Assembly (NCBI GenBank): GCA_002205965.3
Contig: NADL03000528.1
Coordinates: forward strand, 614,195-678,194
Origin: Kappaphycus alvarezii
Lineage: Eukaryota; Rhodophyta; Florideophyceae; Gigartinales; Solieriaceae
Direction of reading: 5' to 3'
Length of the DNA: 64,000 nucleotides
The notes under the pieces were generated by a model that was given only the letters and a program-made list of their open reading frames with translations, ran no database searches and had not been told where the DNA came from. Of this stretch, positions 12,672 to 23,512 are shown piece by piece (position 1 is the stretch's first letter; every line of letters starts with the position of its first letter). Position numbers and translations under genes: made by a program.

Positions 12672-13242
12672 TAACCTTGAAACTCTGAGATTTGAAGCCC
12701 GGGTAAAGGGGGGGGGGGTTCGTTAATTTGTTCAAGAACCTTTGCCCAAGTCAAAAGGTGAGTCACGTTTCACTTGTTTATCACAATTGTTGAGTTGCTG
12801 TCGCATTCATCTTTTCGCTGGCAGCCTCGAATGGACTGCATTCTTGCCAAAAGTGTAGTTGTGCTTGCCATAGTAAACAATTTGTTACTGTGGTCCTAAC
12901 ATATTGGTCAAGGAATGTACAGTACTGTACACATGATCCATCTCTTATTTTTCAATAATTTTAAGAGAAGCGACTCTGACGAGGCGCCGCTAGGAAACGG
13001 CACGTGTAACGCAAACTTTAGAAACATCTTGGCGTCCCCAGTGGAGCATACGTATCGGACCGACCGGCGGGTTGCACTGGCTGTCCAGTTCAACACAGAG
13101 TCTTGTCGCCATGACGATAAATTAACAAGAAAGCTGTCATCAGTCCGGAATGCCACTGCCACCAACGTGGAGCGGGTCCATATTTTTCCACACTCTTCCA
13201 ACCGCAACTTAACATTGACGCGGGAAACCGCTTGAATCCACA
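12672..13242. other. Spacer between LINE copies and gene island
   Basis: Overlapping antisense frames exist (12,915-13,235 plus and 12,908-13,297 minus), but neither has a recognisable domain and both are short. The segment contains the G run and a short stretch (TTGTTCAAGAACCT, 12,727-12,740) that recurs with one mismatch near 19,699. The upstream control region of the pseudouridine synthase is presumably here. No clear TATA box is visible. Confidence 0.35.
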
Positions 13243-14214
13243 TTGCAATCACGCGCCACCGCAGCGACACATCCCCCCACAACACGTACCGCAGCACGCA
13301 GTCCGCGAATCATATCCCACCACCGTAACGCCCAAAGTAGCGTCCAATCCACAATGCCCCATATCGCAACAAGCGCAACGTGCGTGTCCGACGAGCATCT
13401 CCAACCTCGTTCCAAAGAAGGCGAATCGCCTGCAACTGGCGCGACGCGTCACCCGCCAAGCCGCCCCTCCATAACCGTCTTACACCACGTGCCTGGGCGG
13501 TACATAGTGGTGAACAAGCCACCGGATGTAAGGATCGATGGTGAATTTGCGCACACGGTTTGTAAGTTGGTGGTGGCGTATTTAGAGGGTGTCACGGAGG
13601 GTGGGGGTGTGGAGGCTGGGACGCCACGGTTTATTCAGCGGTTGGATTATGCGACTTCGGGCGTGTTGTTGATGGGTTTGTGTCGTCGTGCTGCGGCGGT
13701 GGCGGCGCGGCAGTTTGAGAGACGGGAGGTGCGGAAGGAGTATGTGGCGTTGTTGCATGGGTGGACGGGTTGGGATGAGCGCGTGTTTTCGGAGAATATA
13801 GCGGATACTGTGCCGCGTGGGTTTCGGATGACGGTGGGGAGCGAGGGGAATCCTGGGCGACGGTCGGAGACGCGGTGCAGGGTTTTGGAGCGGGGGTGGT
13901 ATTATGGGGCCAAGGTAAGTAAGGTGCGGTTGGAGGCGCGGAGTGGACGGAGGCATCAGTTGAGGGTGCATTGTGCGGTGGCGGGGGTACCCATAGTGGG
14001 CGATGCGACGTATGTGGAGGGGGAAGGGGAACGGTATTTCGGGGATGAGGGTATGGTGGTGGAGAGGATGATGTTGCATGCGAGTGTGTTGGAGGTGGGG
14101 TTGGCGGAGGGCGAGGGATGGCGGGAGGTGGTGCGGAGGGTGTTGGACGCGGGTGACCCGTTTGTGCCTGGTTTGCTGGCGGGGTTGGAGTTTGGGGGGA
14201 ACGGGAACGGGTGA
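13243..14214 (+). CDS. RluA-family RNA pseudouridine synthase
   Basis: This enzyme isomerises specific uridines in RNA to pseudouridine. The 323-residue frame has the family blocks in order: YIVVNKPPDVRIDG (90s), QRLDYATSG with the catalytic Asp at about residue 135, KEYVAL (165-170), SGRRHQLRVH (234-243), then GVPIVGDATY and MMLHA. The first roughly 75 residues are rich in Ser, Thr, Arg and Pro and lie outside the catalytic domain. They could be an organelle transit peptide, or non-coding if translation starts at Met38 (13,354). I kept the first Met because the frame is open from there. The gene is intact and intronless. Its coding strand is C-rich at the 5' end and becomes strongly G-rich from about 13,550. 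The RNA target cannot be told from sequence; RPUSD-like rRNA or tRNA modification are the options. Confidence 0.85.
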   Translation: MQSRATAATHPPTTRTAARSPRIISHHRNAQSSVQSTMPHIATSATCVSDEHLQPRSKEGESPATGATRHPPSRPSITVLHHVPGRYIVVNKPPDVRIDGEFAHTVCKLVVAYLEGVTEGGGVEAGTPRFIQRLDYATSGVLLMGLCRRAAAVAARQFERREVRKEYVALLHGWTGWDERVFSENIADTVPRGFRMTVGSEGNPGRRSETRCRVLERGWYYGAKVSKVRLEARSGRRHQLRVHCAVAGVPIVGDATYVEGEGERYFGDEGMVVERMMLHASVLEVGLAEGEGWREVVRRVLDAGDPFVPGLLAGLEFGGNGNG

Positions 14215-14700
14215 GGTTGGAAGTTGGAACGTGGTTGAAAGGGGGGAGCGCTGGGCGTACGGTATGCTGACAGACAAGTTTGGTAGTGGGACGGTGTGTG
14301 CTGGTTCGTATGATAGGCTGAGTTTTGTGTAACTTTGACAAAGTCTCGACAATATCTCAACTTGAAAAGACGCAACCGCCCGCATGGGACACGCGTATTG
14401 GCTCGATACAGCGCGAGCCACCTGACACGCCCCCGGCCGCACCTAAAAATAGACCCCTAAACCGATCGACCGTCGCCCATTGGTGATGATGGATCGGTTA
14501 GGATAACATTTCCGAGGTGCTGATTCATCGACCAAGCATCAACCACCGAAAAACTCCCGCATAGTTTAGCTTCCCTCTCTCGACAAACCCTCAGACACTT
14601 TCCATCCACCCCACCTTCCCACCAGGCGCCATGCCCACAATAAACTACCCAGCACTCTGCGCCCCCAAACGCCCAACCCCCACCGGTCAACCCGCAAGCC
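14215..14700 (+). promoter_or_regulatory. Intergenic region, probable peroxidase 1 promoter
   Basis: No gene is visible in these 486 bases. A weak TATA-like CTAAAAATAG lies at about 14,442-14,451, some 250 bases before the peroxidase start. From about 14,350 the plus strand turns from G-rich to C-rich, the same change seen before the other genes of the island. Promoter assignment is inference. Confidence 0.3.
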
Positions 14701-16311
14701 ATGTTCCCCCTCCGACCTCCGCTCCCCCTCTTGCTCCTTGTCCCTCTCCTCTCCCTCCCAACCACATCCCCCGCGACAACCGCCTGTACCAGTCGTTTCC
14801 GCACACTCAACGGCACATGCACCAACTCTTTCATCCCGACCTGGGCCTCTGCAGGTCAGCCACACTTTTCCTACTTGCCTTTTCGAACACGCGCCACACC
14901 GGACCCGCCCCTACCCTCCGCCCGTTACGTCTCCAACATCCTCTGCAAGCAATACACCTCCCGCCCCAACACACACGGTCTCACCGAACTGTTTGTATTC
15001 TTTGGACAATTCGTAGACCACAATCTAGTGTTCACCCCAGTGGACCGTTCCAAGCCGATGCCGATCGCAGTACCGCCTGACGACGCCATATTCGCCAACC
15101 ACACGCAGCTCGCGTTTCACCGATCGCAAACCACAGGCCCCTCTGCAGGAGTCCCGTACGCACGTGCAATCAATGAGCTGTCATCTGCGCTAGACCTATC
15201 AGCGGTGTATGGAGTGGATCGGGAACGTCTTGACGCGCTGCGTGCGTTTAAGGACGGCAAATTGCGGGTAGGGATGGATGGGACGTTGCCGTTGAATACG
15301 CGAGGGTTGAACAACGCGCCTTCGCGTGGGGGCCGGTTCTTCCTGGCTGGGGATCATCGGGCGAATGAGCATGCGATGTTGACTGTGATGCATACGGTGT
15401 TTGTGAGGGAGCATAATCGATTGTGTGAGGAGTTGAAGAATGTGTATGGGGATTGGGAGGATGAGGAGGTATTTGAAATGGCGCGGTTGATGAATGGGGT
15501 GCAGTTTCAAAAGGTGGTGTATGAGGAATTTGTGCCTGCGATGCTGGGGGAGGGGCTGAAGGGGTATGAGGGGTACCGGGCGGGGGTGAATGGTGGGGTG
15601 AGTGGGGTGTTTAGTACTGCGGCGTTTCGTGTGGGGCATACGATGGTGGGGAATGGGATCCATCGGGTGAGCGGGAATGGGAGTGAGTTGAGCAAGGTAG
15701 GGGTGGGGCAAATGTTTTTTCGGGATGCGGGGGTTTTGAGACCGGGTGCGGTTGAGGAGTTTCTGAGGGGGGCTTTGAAGCATCGGGCGCAGGAGGTGGA
15801 TGTCAAGGTAGTGGAGGGGTTGAGGAATATGCTGTTTTCAAAGGTGGATGGGGAGGAGGGACTGGATTTGGTGGCGTTGAATTTGCAGAGGGGACGGGAC
15901 ATGGGTTGGCGAGTTATAATGAATTGAGAGAGGCGTTTGGGATGAGACGGGTGAAACGGTTTGCAGAGGTGACGGGGATTTGAATTTGCAGAGTGGATTG
16001 GCGCATGTTTACGGAAGCGTGGATCGGATTGAGGCGTGGATAGGGATGATGGCGGAGGATCATAAAAGGGGGGCGGGGATGGGTAGACTGTTGGTTAAGG
16101 TGTGGAAGAGAGAATTTGAGCGGATGAGGGATGGGGATCGATTTTTTTACAAGCGGCGAGGATTGTTTCCGAAGATATGTGGAGGAGAGTGCCGAGGCTG
16201 TGGGAGATTTATGTTGAAAAGAATTTGATGAGGTCGATTATTTTGCGAAATTGCCAACTGAGGGAAGACGAAGTGCCGAAAGGAAAAGTATTTCGGAACA
16301 ATGATTTGTAG
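14701..16311 (+). pseudogene. Secreted animal-type haem peroxidase 1, frameshifted near the 3' end
   Basis: This is a haem peroxidase of the animal superfamily (PF03098; myeloperoxidase, peroxinectin and prostaglandin synthase relatives), which uses H2O2 to oxidise halides or organic substrates. Residues 1-25 form a leucine-rich signal peptide, so export is likely. Family blocks follow: FRTLNGTCTN, GQFVDHN (distal His about residue 107, ester-forming Asp 106), PPDDAIF, AGDHRANE (distal Arg 220, haem-linked Glu 223), VREHNRLC, and FRVGHTMVG (proximal His 313). The first frame ends at 15,927, but the protein clearly continues in other frames: HGLASYNELREAFG (15,905-15,945), DLNLQSGLAHVYGSVDRIEAW (from about 15,980) and a last block ending at 16,311. 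Three single-base shifts near 15,900, 15,978 and 16,155 are needed. All catalytic residues precede the first shift. It is either a recent pseudogene or carries sequence errors. It has a paralog immediately downstream. Confidence 0.8.
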
Positions 16312-16737
16312 GTTGTATTTTTTTTCTTTCGCTGGGCCAACCCTACCGAACGTGTCTGTTGAAAAAACTCACCCCAGAGCTTTGAACAGCTTTGAACACG
16401 TTGTAGCACTGAGCAAGCTTTGCACAAACGCAAAAGAAAAAAAATAAATAAAAACGAAAAATCCAAATCCATCCGCCGTATCTCCGCCCAACGACCCACC
16501 CCAGCTTGAATCTTCACTGCCGCCGTCAATTCAACTCCATCGTCCCTGGATCCATTCACCTCGTAATATATATACAATAACCGTTACACGCATCATGATT
16601 CTCCGCGTCCTCCGCCTCGTTCAAGCCACCCCACAACCCCAATATCAATACGCGCAGCCCACCATACCACGACAACAATTGCCATCCATCACAACCCAAC
16701 CGTCCCCCATCGACCCCATCTTCGCCTTGTATTCACC
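16312..16737 (+). promoter_or_regulatory. Intergenic region, probable peroxidase 2 promoter
   Basis: The 427 bases hold a good TATA-like run TAATATATATACAATAA at about 16,564-16,580 and become C-rich on the plus strand after about 16,460. A short upstream ATG frame (16,595-16,786) overlaps the peroxidase start and may be leader sequence. No other gene is seen. Confidence 0.35.
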
Positions 16738-18371
16738 ATGCCTCTTCCGTCATCCCTCCTCCTCCTCATTCTCCTCATCCCCTTGACCTCCCTCTTCCAT
16801 CCCGTCCACACCCGTCACACACTTCGTACCCCCTCCACATGCAGCCCAACTTGGCGTCGCTACTCAGGCCTTTGCACAAACACCTTGTTCACCCTCTGGG
16901 GTTCCACCGGCCGTCCACACCTCTCCCTATCCCCTTTACATTCCTCTGCTACCCCCTCCGGCACCAACCTTCCCTCCGCCCGTCACATTTCTAATGTCCT
17001 CTCCCACCAATCCACAGACATCTACAATCACCGTCGGCTCAACGAAATGACCGTATTCTTCGGTCAATTCCTCGACCACACCATTGTGTTCACTCCCACT
17101 GCCACAACTCAAATGCCCATTCCAATTCCCCCCGACGATTCAATATTTGCAAACTTTTCCAACGGCCAGCTCAAGTTCACCCGATCCCGTCGCGCCCCAC
17201 TCTTTCCCCGCTCCCTTCGCCTCCTCCCCAACATCCAACGTCCAGTCAACGTCCTCACCGCCGCCCTAGATCTCGCCTCGGTCTACGCTCCCGATCGTCA
17301 TCGCGGTCACGCCCTGCACCTTTGTCAATGGCACCCTTCGCACCACAACGTGACATGTTACCGCTGAACACTCCGCTTTCCCAATGCCCCCTTCCCTGGC
17401 CCCGCGTTTTACCTCGCCGGTGATCATCGTGCAAATGAAAATCCAGCACTTTTGGCATTGCATGTTTTGTTTGTCAGGGAGCATAATCATATTTGTCGCC
17501 ATCTGCAACACGCGTTTCCCGCCTGGTCCGACCAACGACTCTTTCACACCGCACGCAGGATTAATGAGGCACAGTTTCAGTATGTTGTGTTTGAGGAGTA
17601 TTATCCCGCCATGACTGGCCGTCGCTTGCCCGCCTATACGGGCTATTCGCGTATGACCAACCCCGGGGATCTTGGATATTTTCTACCGCCGCGTTTCGCG
17701 TGGGGCATACCATGGTCGGACGTTGGGTCAATTTGTATGCCAAGGGTAATGTCAAGGTAGGGGAGATCCCGTTGCAACGCATGTTTTTTCGCAGGGCCGC
17801 CGAGTATACAGAGGGTATTGAACTGTTTCTGAGGGGCATCTTGCAGACAAGAGCCCAGGAAATTGACCTCCAGGTCCACGATGCCTTGAGAAATTTCCTC
17901 TTCAAGGGCATCCCGGTCGAGGGTGTCGCCTTTGATTTGGTCGCCTTGAATTTGCAACGCAGTAGGGATCACGCCATCCCCACGTACAATCACGTGCGCA
18001 GATTGCTGGGCTTGAGTTGCGTCAAGAGTTTTGCAGGCATCACCGATGACTTGAATGTCCAGAGCCGGTTGCAGGCTGTGTACGGCACCGTTGATCGCGT
18101 CGAGTTATGGGTCGGGATGATGGCAGAGAGGAAGGAGAGGGGGAGCAGCATGGGCAAAACCCTGATTCGCGTGTGGGAAATGCAGTTCAAGGCGTTGAGG
18201 GATGGCGATCGCTTTTACTACAAGAATGGTGACTTTATCCGCACGTTGGCGGCCAAGGTCCCTAGGTTGCAAAAGGTCCTGGAGGGTGGCAAAGTCTTTC
18301 GGGACATCCTGGTTCGAAACACGGCCATTGAGCCAGAAGAGGTCCCGGCAAAAGTCTTCTTTGTGACCTAG
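16738..18371 (+). pseudogene. Secreted animal-type haem peroxidase 2, frameshifted in the middle
   Basis: This is a tandem paralog of peroxidase 1 with the same domain order. A signal peptide (residues 1-26, SSLLLLILLIPLTSLF) precedes the catalytic domain. Motifs are GQFLDHTIVFTP (distal His about residue 114), PPDDSIF, AGDHRANENP (about 17,416-17,445), VREHNHIC, FRVGHTMVG (proximal His, about 17,693-17,718) and a complete C-terminal part ending at 18,371. The frame changes near 17,310, again near 17,370 after an in-frame stop, and near 17,680. No GT-AG intron restores the frame at these places, because coding similarity to peroxidase 1 continues straight across them. The C-terminal half is intact and fixes where peroxidase 1 should end. 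Both copies are secreted-type proteins that could act in the cell wall or extracellular space, for example in oxidative defence or halogenation; that role is inference. Confidence 0.78.
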
Positions 18372-19359
18372 ATACAAGATTACTGCAAGCTTGTTACAGC
18401 AAGATACACTTACTCTTACTTGAGCCAATGCTAGATAGCGGACACCTGTAGGTCCCAGGCATCATGCACATCTCCGCTGTTACGAGGGAGATGTTTTGTG
18501 TGTGATGCGAGGGCACCCGGCGCATCCGCGATCGCGTGTGTTTTCGAGGTTGTCCGTCACCCGTGCTAGTGCTCTGGCTCCTAAACCCAAACGTTAGCTT
18601 TCTTACCAATCTTCACGCATTCAAGCCACTAAATTTACCCGTACTTGTCGTCTTCACTTTGTTCTGTAACGACTGCCCCTTCACCGCACTGTACATGCTG
18701 ACATGCCATAGCCCAGTGATCTGTGAGATCTGTAATCGTCCCGACCCCTCTGCCGCCCGATGCCCACGCGCAACAGAAATCGGATGCCACGATGATTGAC
18801 TACAGTGGCCTTCGGTCTTCAGCCAATGACCGATTTCCGTTTAATTGAGTTGTCTCTAGCTTCCATTTGTCCACACTTCAAGTGTCAAGGGCCATGAAGA
18901 ATGTGGACCAATTGCGGTTGTCCAAGTCAATGGCATGGCATACAGGTATTCGAGAACCTGATAACTTTGGTCATGTGTCACCCTCTGTAGAGTTGATGTT
19001 GGTTCATTTCACGTCCATAGTCCTGATGATAATGGACATATGTCTCGCTTGGCTTCAAACTCGCTTGGCTTCAAACTACGCGGATATTGGTAGGTAACGC
19101 CTCGCCGACGAGCTGAATCTGAGAGACAGGGTGAGGAAGCATTTACTTAAACCTCATCAAGCGACTCTTATTTCACCCGAGGACTCCGAGGGAAGATTTA
19201 GGTAGAAACACTGCTAATTGTAACTTGCGTGAGTGTGATCCATGACTTAAACGGACATCGCAATTGCGTGATCTTCAAATTTTTGGGATATGAACGCTGC
19301 CATAGTTTGCCGGCAAGGATTCAAGGACCGGCTTGCCCTCGACCATGATCTCCGAAAGG
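18372..19359. other. Spacer after peroxidase 2
   Basis: Frames are short and unrecognised (for example 18,536-18,799 and 18,867-19,097, both plus). An exact 16-bp tandem duplication, CTCGCTTGGCTTCAAA twice, lies at 19,044-19,075. I see no transposon motif or RNA gene. Confidence 0.4.
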
Positions 19360-19620
19360 GTATCATTCTAAAACTGTTTACATCGATTTTCCAGTTCCTT
19401 CCCCATTACGCTGTAGGTATACCCTTTTTGAGTCGATTGCGGTTGTCTGGAAAACCATGGGATAGGTCGGAAATATCTTCCAACAGTAAAACACCCAAAC
19501 GTTTTCCCCGTTTTCCAAAAGCCACGGGAAAATAGTCTGTACTCCATTTGAAAACAAATGCCCAGATGCCCCCAAACCAAACAGATGTGTCAGTGGCAAA
19601 ACCTTCCGATGCGCCATTAT
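19360..19620 (-). mobile_element. Ty3/gypsy RNase H fragment
   Basis: On the minus strand, blocks such as FATDTSVW and FGCFTVGRYFRPIPWFS (another frame reads LLLEDISDLSHGFPDN) match the RNase H of element D at 35,364-36,111, which has IYTDASDFSWAG and LLSEVISDLSHSFPNN. The first catalytic Asp corresponds to the D of ATDTS. It is a short, frameshifted piece of the same family, not a gene. Confidence 0.55.
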
Positions 19621-20569
19621 TTACGACAGCTTGAAGCTGTAGTGAATGGTGACCCCTCCGTCCACGACCTTTCATACTTGATGGGGGGTCTTTTAATGTG
19701 TTCAAGAACCTAAACCGTACCGGAAGTGGGTTACACTAGACTAAGGGACATCTTGAAAAGAATAAATTTAGCAATTAACTGAAACTGCTTGTCTCAATCT
19801 ACAGTACCTGTTGCAGACAACAAAACAATCCAATGGTCAGCTATCTTTTCTCAACTAGCATTGCAAACGAAAAAACTGCGCTCAAGCCAGATTACTAGAT
19901 TTCTGGAACCCCTCGCGCTTGTTTCGAGTGTCGACACTTTCTCGATGATGGTCACTAAAAACTTAACCCTGGTATCTTTATATTCATGTCTTTCAATTGC
20001 TAAGTTTCTGTCCACGGAACGTGGCAGCCTTTCCGGTACTGGCGATCGCGGTTCTGAAGCCACCTTTCCAGATGCGTGCGCCCTACATTATGCATTTGGA
20101 GGTCCATCTCACATTTTTTCTTCTTGATACCGTGACGGAAATCACCAAGTTCACGTTCGGTTTCTAATGCTGTGTGACCGATAGCTATTCTTCAGCCCAT
20201 CCTCATTTGTAATCTGGGCGCGTTCTGATCTCATAGTGTGTAAGCTTACTTTCACTTTGCTCAGTCGGCTAAGGTGCAAATAGGTGCAAATGGCCTTTTC
20301 CTCTAACACACGTCCTTTTTTCCTCCTTTTGGAAACGACCCTACTTTCCAAGTATTAGACTACCCAAACCTGCCCCACCCGCTCGGATATTTTCACCATT
20401 GTCCGGTTATTAGTCTCAAATACCACGAAGCCACTGCACACAGCTACATGTTATATTCAAAGACGAACTACTATGCTTTTCTGAATATGGATTTCCTTGA
20501 GTGCTTTTTTCTGAGAACTCCGGCTCTGCTGATATTACACGGCTTTGGGTTTTGGGGGAATGCGGGGGG
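19621..20569. other. Unassigned spacer
   Basis: Short frames only (for example 19,789-20,127 plus). A TTGTTCAAGAACCT-like block near 19,699 recurs at 12,727 and may mark a small repeat. Nothing else is identifiable. Confidence 0.35.
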
Positions 20570-21230
20570 TTAAACGGGGTGCTTTACTTGAATGGGTTGG
20601 TACGGGTTGGGCAATGGAATAAGCACTCATCCACCACTACTACTTCACCAGCAAGGTAAAGTACAGACAAATCCGTAGAAGATAAGAGCTGCTTCTCACA
20701 GATTGGTGACGTGTGCGAGCGCTTCGGTAGACACGGAGGGTTTACCGCAAAATTGTTAGTCTTGGGCACTGGAAGGAGTGGGGAGGGCATGTGATACAAA
20801 GGAGAGAAGAGCCAGAAAAATTCCACCGAATATACCCTGCGGAACAGGCCACCCACGGCTTGAAAAAACAGACTTCTTCGCCTGCCATTAAGAACCATGC
20901 AGGAGGATACGACGGCGACAAGCTGCACCGCGGACGGGCGACCTTGACGAAAACAATGCAGCGCCGCTTTACTTTACAGCGCCGTTCGAAAAGCAACGCC
21001 ATCGTTGCGCGCCATTCCCGGTCCGTCCAACGTGCTCCAGGGGGCGCGAGATGGCGGTACTGTCGATAAAGATATCGATGAGATCGGTGAAGCGAGTGCG
21101 TAGCAGTCGATCTGCAGGGGAAACGGGCTGGACAGAAGTGGCCGCGCCCGCACCCGACGACATGTCGCCCGGGGCGGGCGCCGCCGAAAGCGGCGACATG
21201 TTTACGAATACGGGGGTTCACTTAATGTAA
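20570..21230 (-). pseudogene. GC-rich coding-like remnant, possibly a transposase
   Basis: The minus strand reads as protein-like in alternating frames over about 650 bases of locally raised GC. A segment near 20,590-20,650 reads EVVVVDECLFHCPTRTNPFK. An acidic residue in a VVDE-hydrophobic context followed by a basic segment is loosely like the first catalytic block of PiggyBac-type transposases. I cannot find the other catalytic blocks. The family is not established; what is seen is a decayed coding sequence with no intact frame. Confidence 0.3.
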
Positions 21231-21544
21231 TAGATAAGCTGGCTGATGCCTAGTCAACTTGTATAGTAGTGCGTATGTACATGTACATACATGAAATATT
21301 GAGGCAGGTGCTGATGGCGCTTCACTCTACCTATAAGTAGAGGGGAGGCCAACACGTAAAAATGCCGCCCTGGACGTTACTGCCAATGCGGAGTGTCGCT
21401 GTAAAGCGATACCTTGCGCCTTCGAGACCCGTGCCATCGCACGACTGGCGACGATTATCACAAGCTCTTTGACGACGGCGAATACCGCCAGATGCCAGCC
21501 TACGAGCGTTGAGGTAGGAACAGGAACTAGTCTGCTTTCCCCCG
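21231..21544. other. Spacer with an 18-bp perfect palindrome
   Basis: GTATGTACATGTACATAC at 21,273-21,290 is a perfect palindrome. The rest, with frames near 21,327-21,540, is unrecognised and leads into a D-type LTR copy. Confidence 0.4.
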
Positions 21545-22954
21545 TGTTATTTAGGAACCGGTCCTCTCCGCAAATTCCTGTTCCCTTCATCCCTAGCTCC
21601 ATTCTTGACCTCTCCTTTTTCAAACCAATCGCCGTGCCTTTTCTTTCAACAAAAAGAAATCCTACAGTCTTTTTCCTTTTTGAATCCCAGTTCACTATAG
21701 GACTCCATTTTCTTTTTTATGTTTGAAGATTTGGTCCTTTTTCAAAAAGAAATATTTCAATTCATGATCCGCGCCGTCCACCAAATTCAGTTCCGATATT
21801 TTTCCAAAAAAATTTTTTATTATTTTATAAATGCATGCAAAACCAAAGCAGCAACATGAGCTCAGGTTTTTCTATTTCGCCTAAGGCCGTGAAATTTCTC
21901 AAATACATTACCCTGTTAAAGTTCGATAGCAACGTCGTCGAAGCAGCAACACTGTCATCAACCACTCCATCGAATCACCCCCTGTGTCCTCAACGTGGCC
22001 CAACTTTCGCCTGTGTATCACCATCGTCAAGTTGTTTGGAACCCGCAAGCCCATCAACAGCCTGGTTTTGATGGCCAGTGGGCTAACAGAATATGAAGAA
22101 TAGCTCAGAAAGACAGATCGGTAACTTGTTCGAAAGTAGGCCCACCATCATTGATTTGAGGAGGCGGGGGAGGAGGACGAAGAAGATAAAGAGGCTGAAG
22201 AGCCGGAGGAGGCCGAGGAGGATGTAAAGGGATCGGAAGATGAGGAAAGTGGGTGGAACCATGGGAGCAACTGTTGTACAACCGTGGAGGAACCGCTGTG
22301 GAGGATGGAGGGGAGAAAGAGGGCGTAAGTTTAAATATCGAACTGCTGTATTGATTTTGAGGGCAGTGGAGAGTGACTGGAGGTCCTTGATTTTTTCGAA
22401 GAGGTTGTTTATCATTACGGGACATTCGATATAATTTGTCGGGACTGCATTGGGAATATGGATATCATGCAAGAATATTTTGGCTCTGATCTCGGGAAAG
22501 AAGATTTTGAGGGGGGTATTTATATATTTATCCTGATAGTATCCGCATTTAGTCTTTATCGTACACAAGACTCCCCTTAATGAATTTTAAGGTATTTAGT
22601 GTGTTTTTTGAGAATTCAGGATTACCCAAAAATTCTATATTATCTGGATAATTTGCTTCTTCTAAGAGATGGCGAGCAAGTTGGGAAATAACTTCAAGTG
22701 CAGAACCAAGTAGTTCAGGAGTTAAAAAAGTTAAATTACTCCCAACAAGCATTTGTTTCACGCTAGCCCCTGAAAATAGGTGGTAGACCCTGCTTATTCC
22801 ATACTAATTTACATCCCCTTGACCCCACGTACTTATTCATCTCTTCTCGTCCTCAAAACCATACTTCGGTAGTACTCTTTTCAAGTGCAACACCTCCGTC
22901 TTGGGATTATAATTTCTCAGAAAATAGTCCTCTCTTCAAATTATCCCTATTACA
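21545..22954 (+). mobile_element. Long-LTR repeat unit R0 (D family), degenerate
   Basis: About 1.4 kb matching, in plus orientation, the element D 5' LTR (38,681-40,192, minus) and the copy at 51,095-52,505. Shared blocks in order are: CAAATTCCTGTTCCCTTCAT and TTCAAACCAATCG (common with the 51-kb copy), TCAGTTCCGATATTTT, GCATGCAAA, an ORF remnant, and then a segment homologous to the 3' half of the element B LTR. That segment includes GTGGTAGACCCTGC and CAACACCTCCGTCTTGG, and it ends near CCCTATTACA at 22,954. The ORF remnant reads KPINSLVLMASGLTEYEE, an E/D-rich run around 22,160-22,260, then GNMDIMQEYFGSDLGKEDFE and IYIFILIVSAFSL. No target duplication was found. It may be a solo LTR. Confidence 0.6.
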
Positions 22955-23512
22955 CTTGCAATTATGCGATAAATTCTTGGTATTTCCGCTCCTTCTCCGA
23001 ATGGGCTGCGATAAGGCTCTTGACTGGTTTTAATATTCGCTTTAGCATAGAAGCGGGCAAGAGGGGTACAGAAAGCTACGTCAAAATATTCCTCGCCACT
23101 GATTGCCCCCATTTCCTTGATATACGGCCTGGTTCTGTGCTGGCATTATCTACGAGGTACAATGTATAGAAGTCCAGACGCCTTTGCAAGAAAATTTACA
23201 AGGAGAATAAACTGGTCGTTACGGTGAAAACCTCGCTCGAATTCGAAACGACAGCGCTGCAAGTGGTTTCCGTAGTTATACAGCATTTCAGAACACCCTG
23301 CTTTTGGAAAATAGTATCTGGGGCGAGCAAAGGTGTCTACCAGAAGTACCGGAACAAAACGGAGAAATACTTGCTCACGATATGTGTCTTCAAATTAGAG
23401 CACGGTGCACAGTAGACACATCCCTCCGCAGTGGAAAGGGATTTCCTGGCGCGAAAGGCGCGGGTGCAGGGCTTACCGAGTCGGAGGGACTCTTGCGCAA
23501 CCGCGTGAACTG
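22955..23512. other. Island between two inverted long-LTR copies
   Basis: The 558 bases between R0 (plus) and the element D 3' LTR (minus) have short overlapping frames and a GC-rich patch at 23,430-23,510, but no recognisable domain. It may be decayed internal sequence of the element to which R0 belonged. Confidence 0.35.

Noticed and set aside
12307..12735. 142-codon Pro/Ser/Arg-rich minus frame
   Set aside because: It is the out-of-frame reading of LINE copy 2, whose correct frame shows the endonuclease motifs.
13582..14442. Long minus-strand frames antisense to the pseudouridine synthase (286, 236 and 139 codons)
   Set aside because: They are Pro/His/Arg-rich shadows caused by the strong G-richness of the real gene on the plus strand.
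15199..15783. 194-codon minus-strand frame inside peroxidase 1
   Set aside because: A shadow frame; the plus strand encodes clear peroxidase motifs.
15900..16160. Introns explaining the frame changes in peroxidase 1
   Set aside because: Homology to peroxidase 2 continues base by base across each break, leaving no room for an intron; one-base indels are sufficient.
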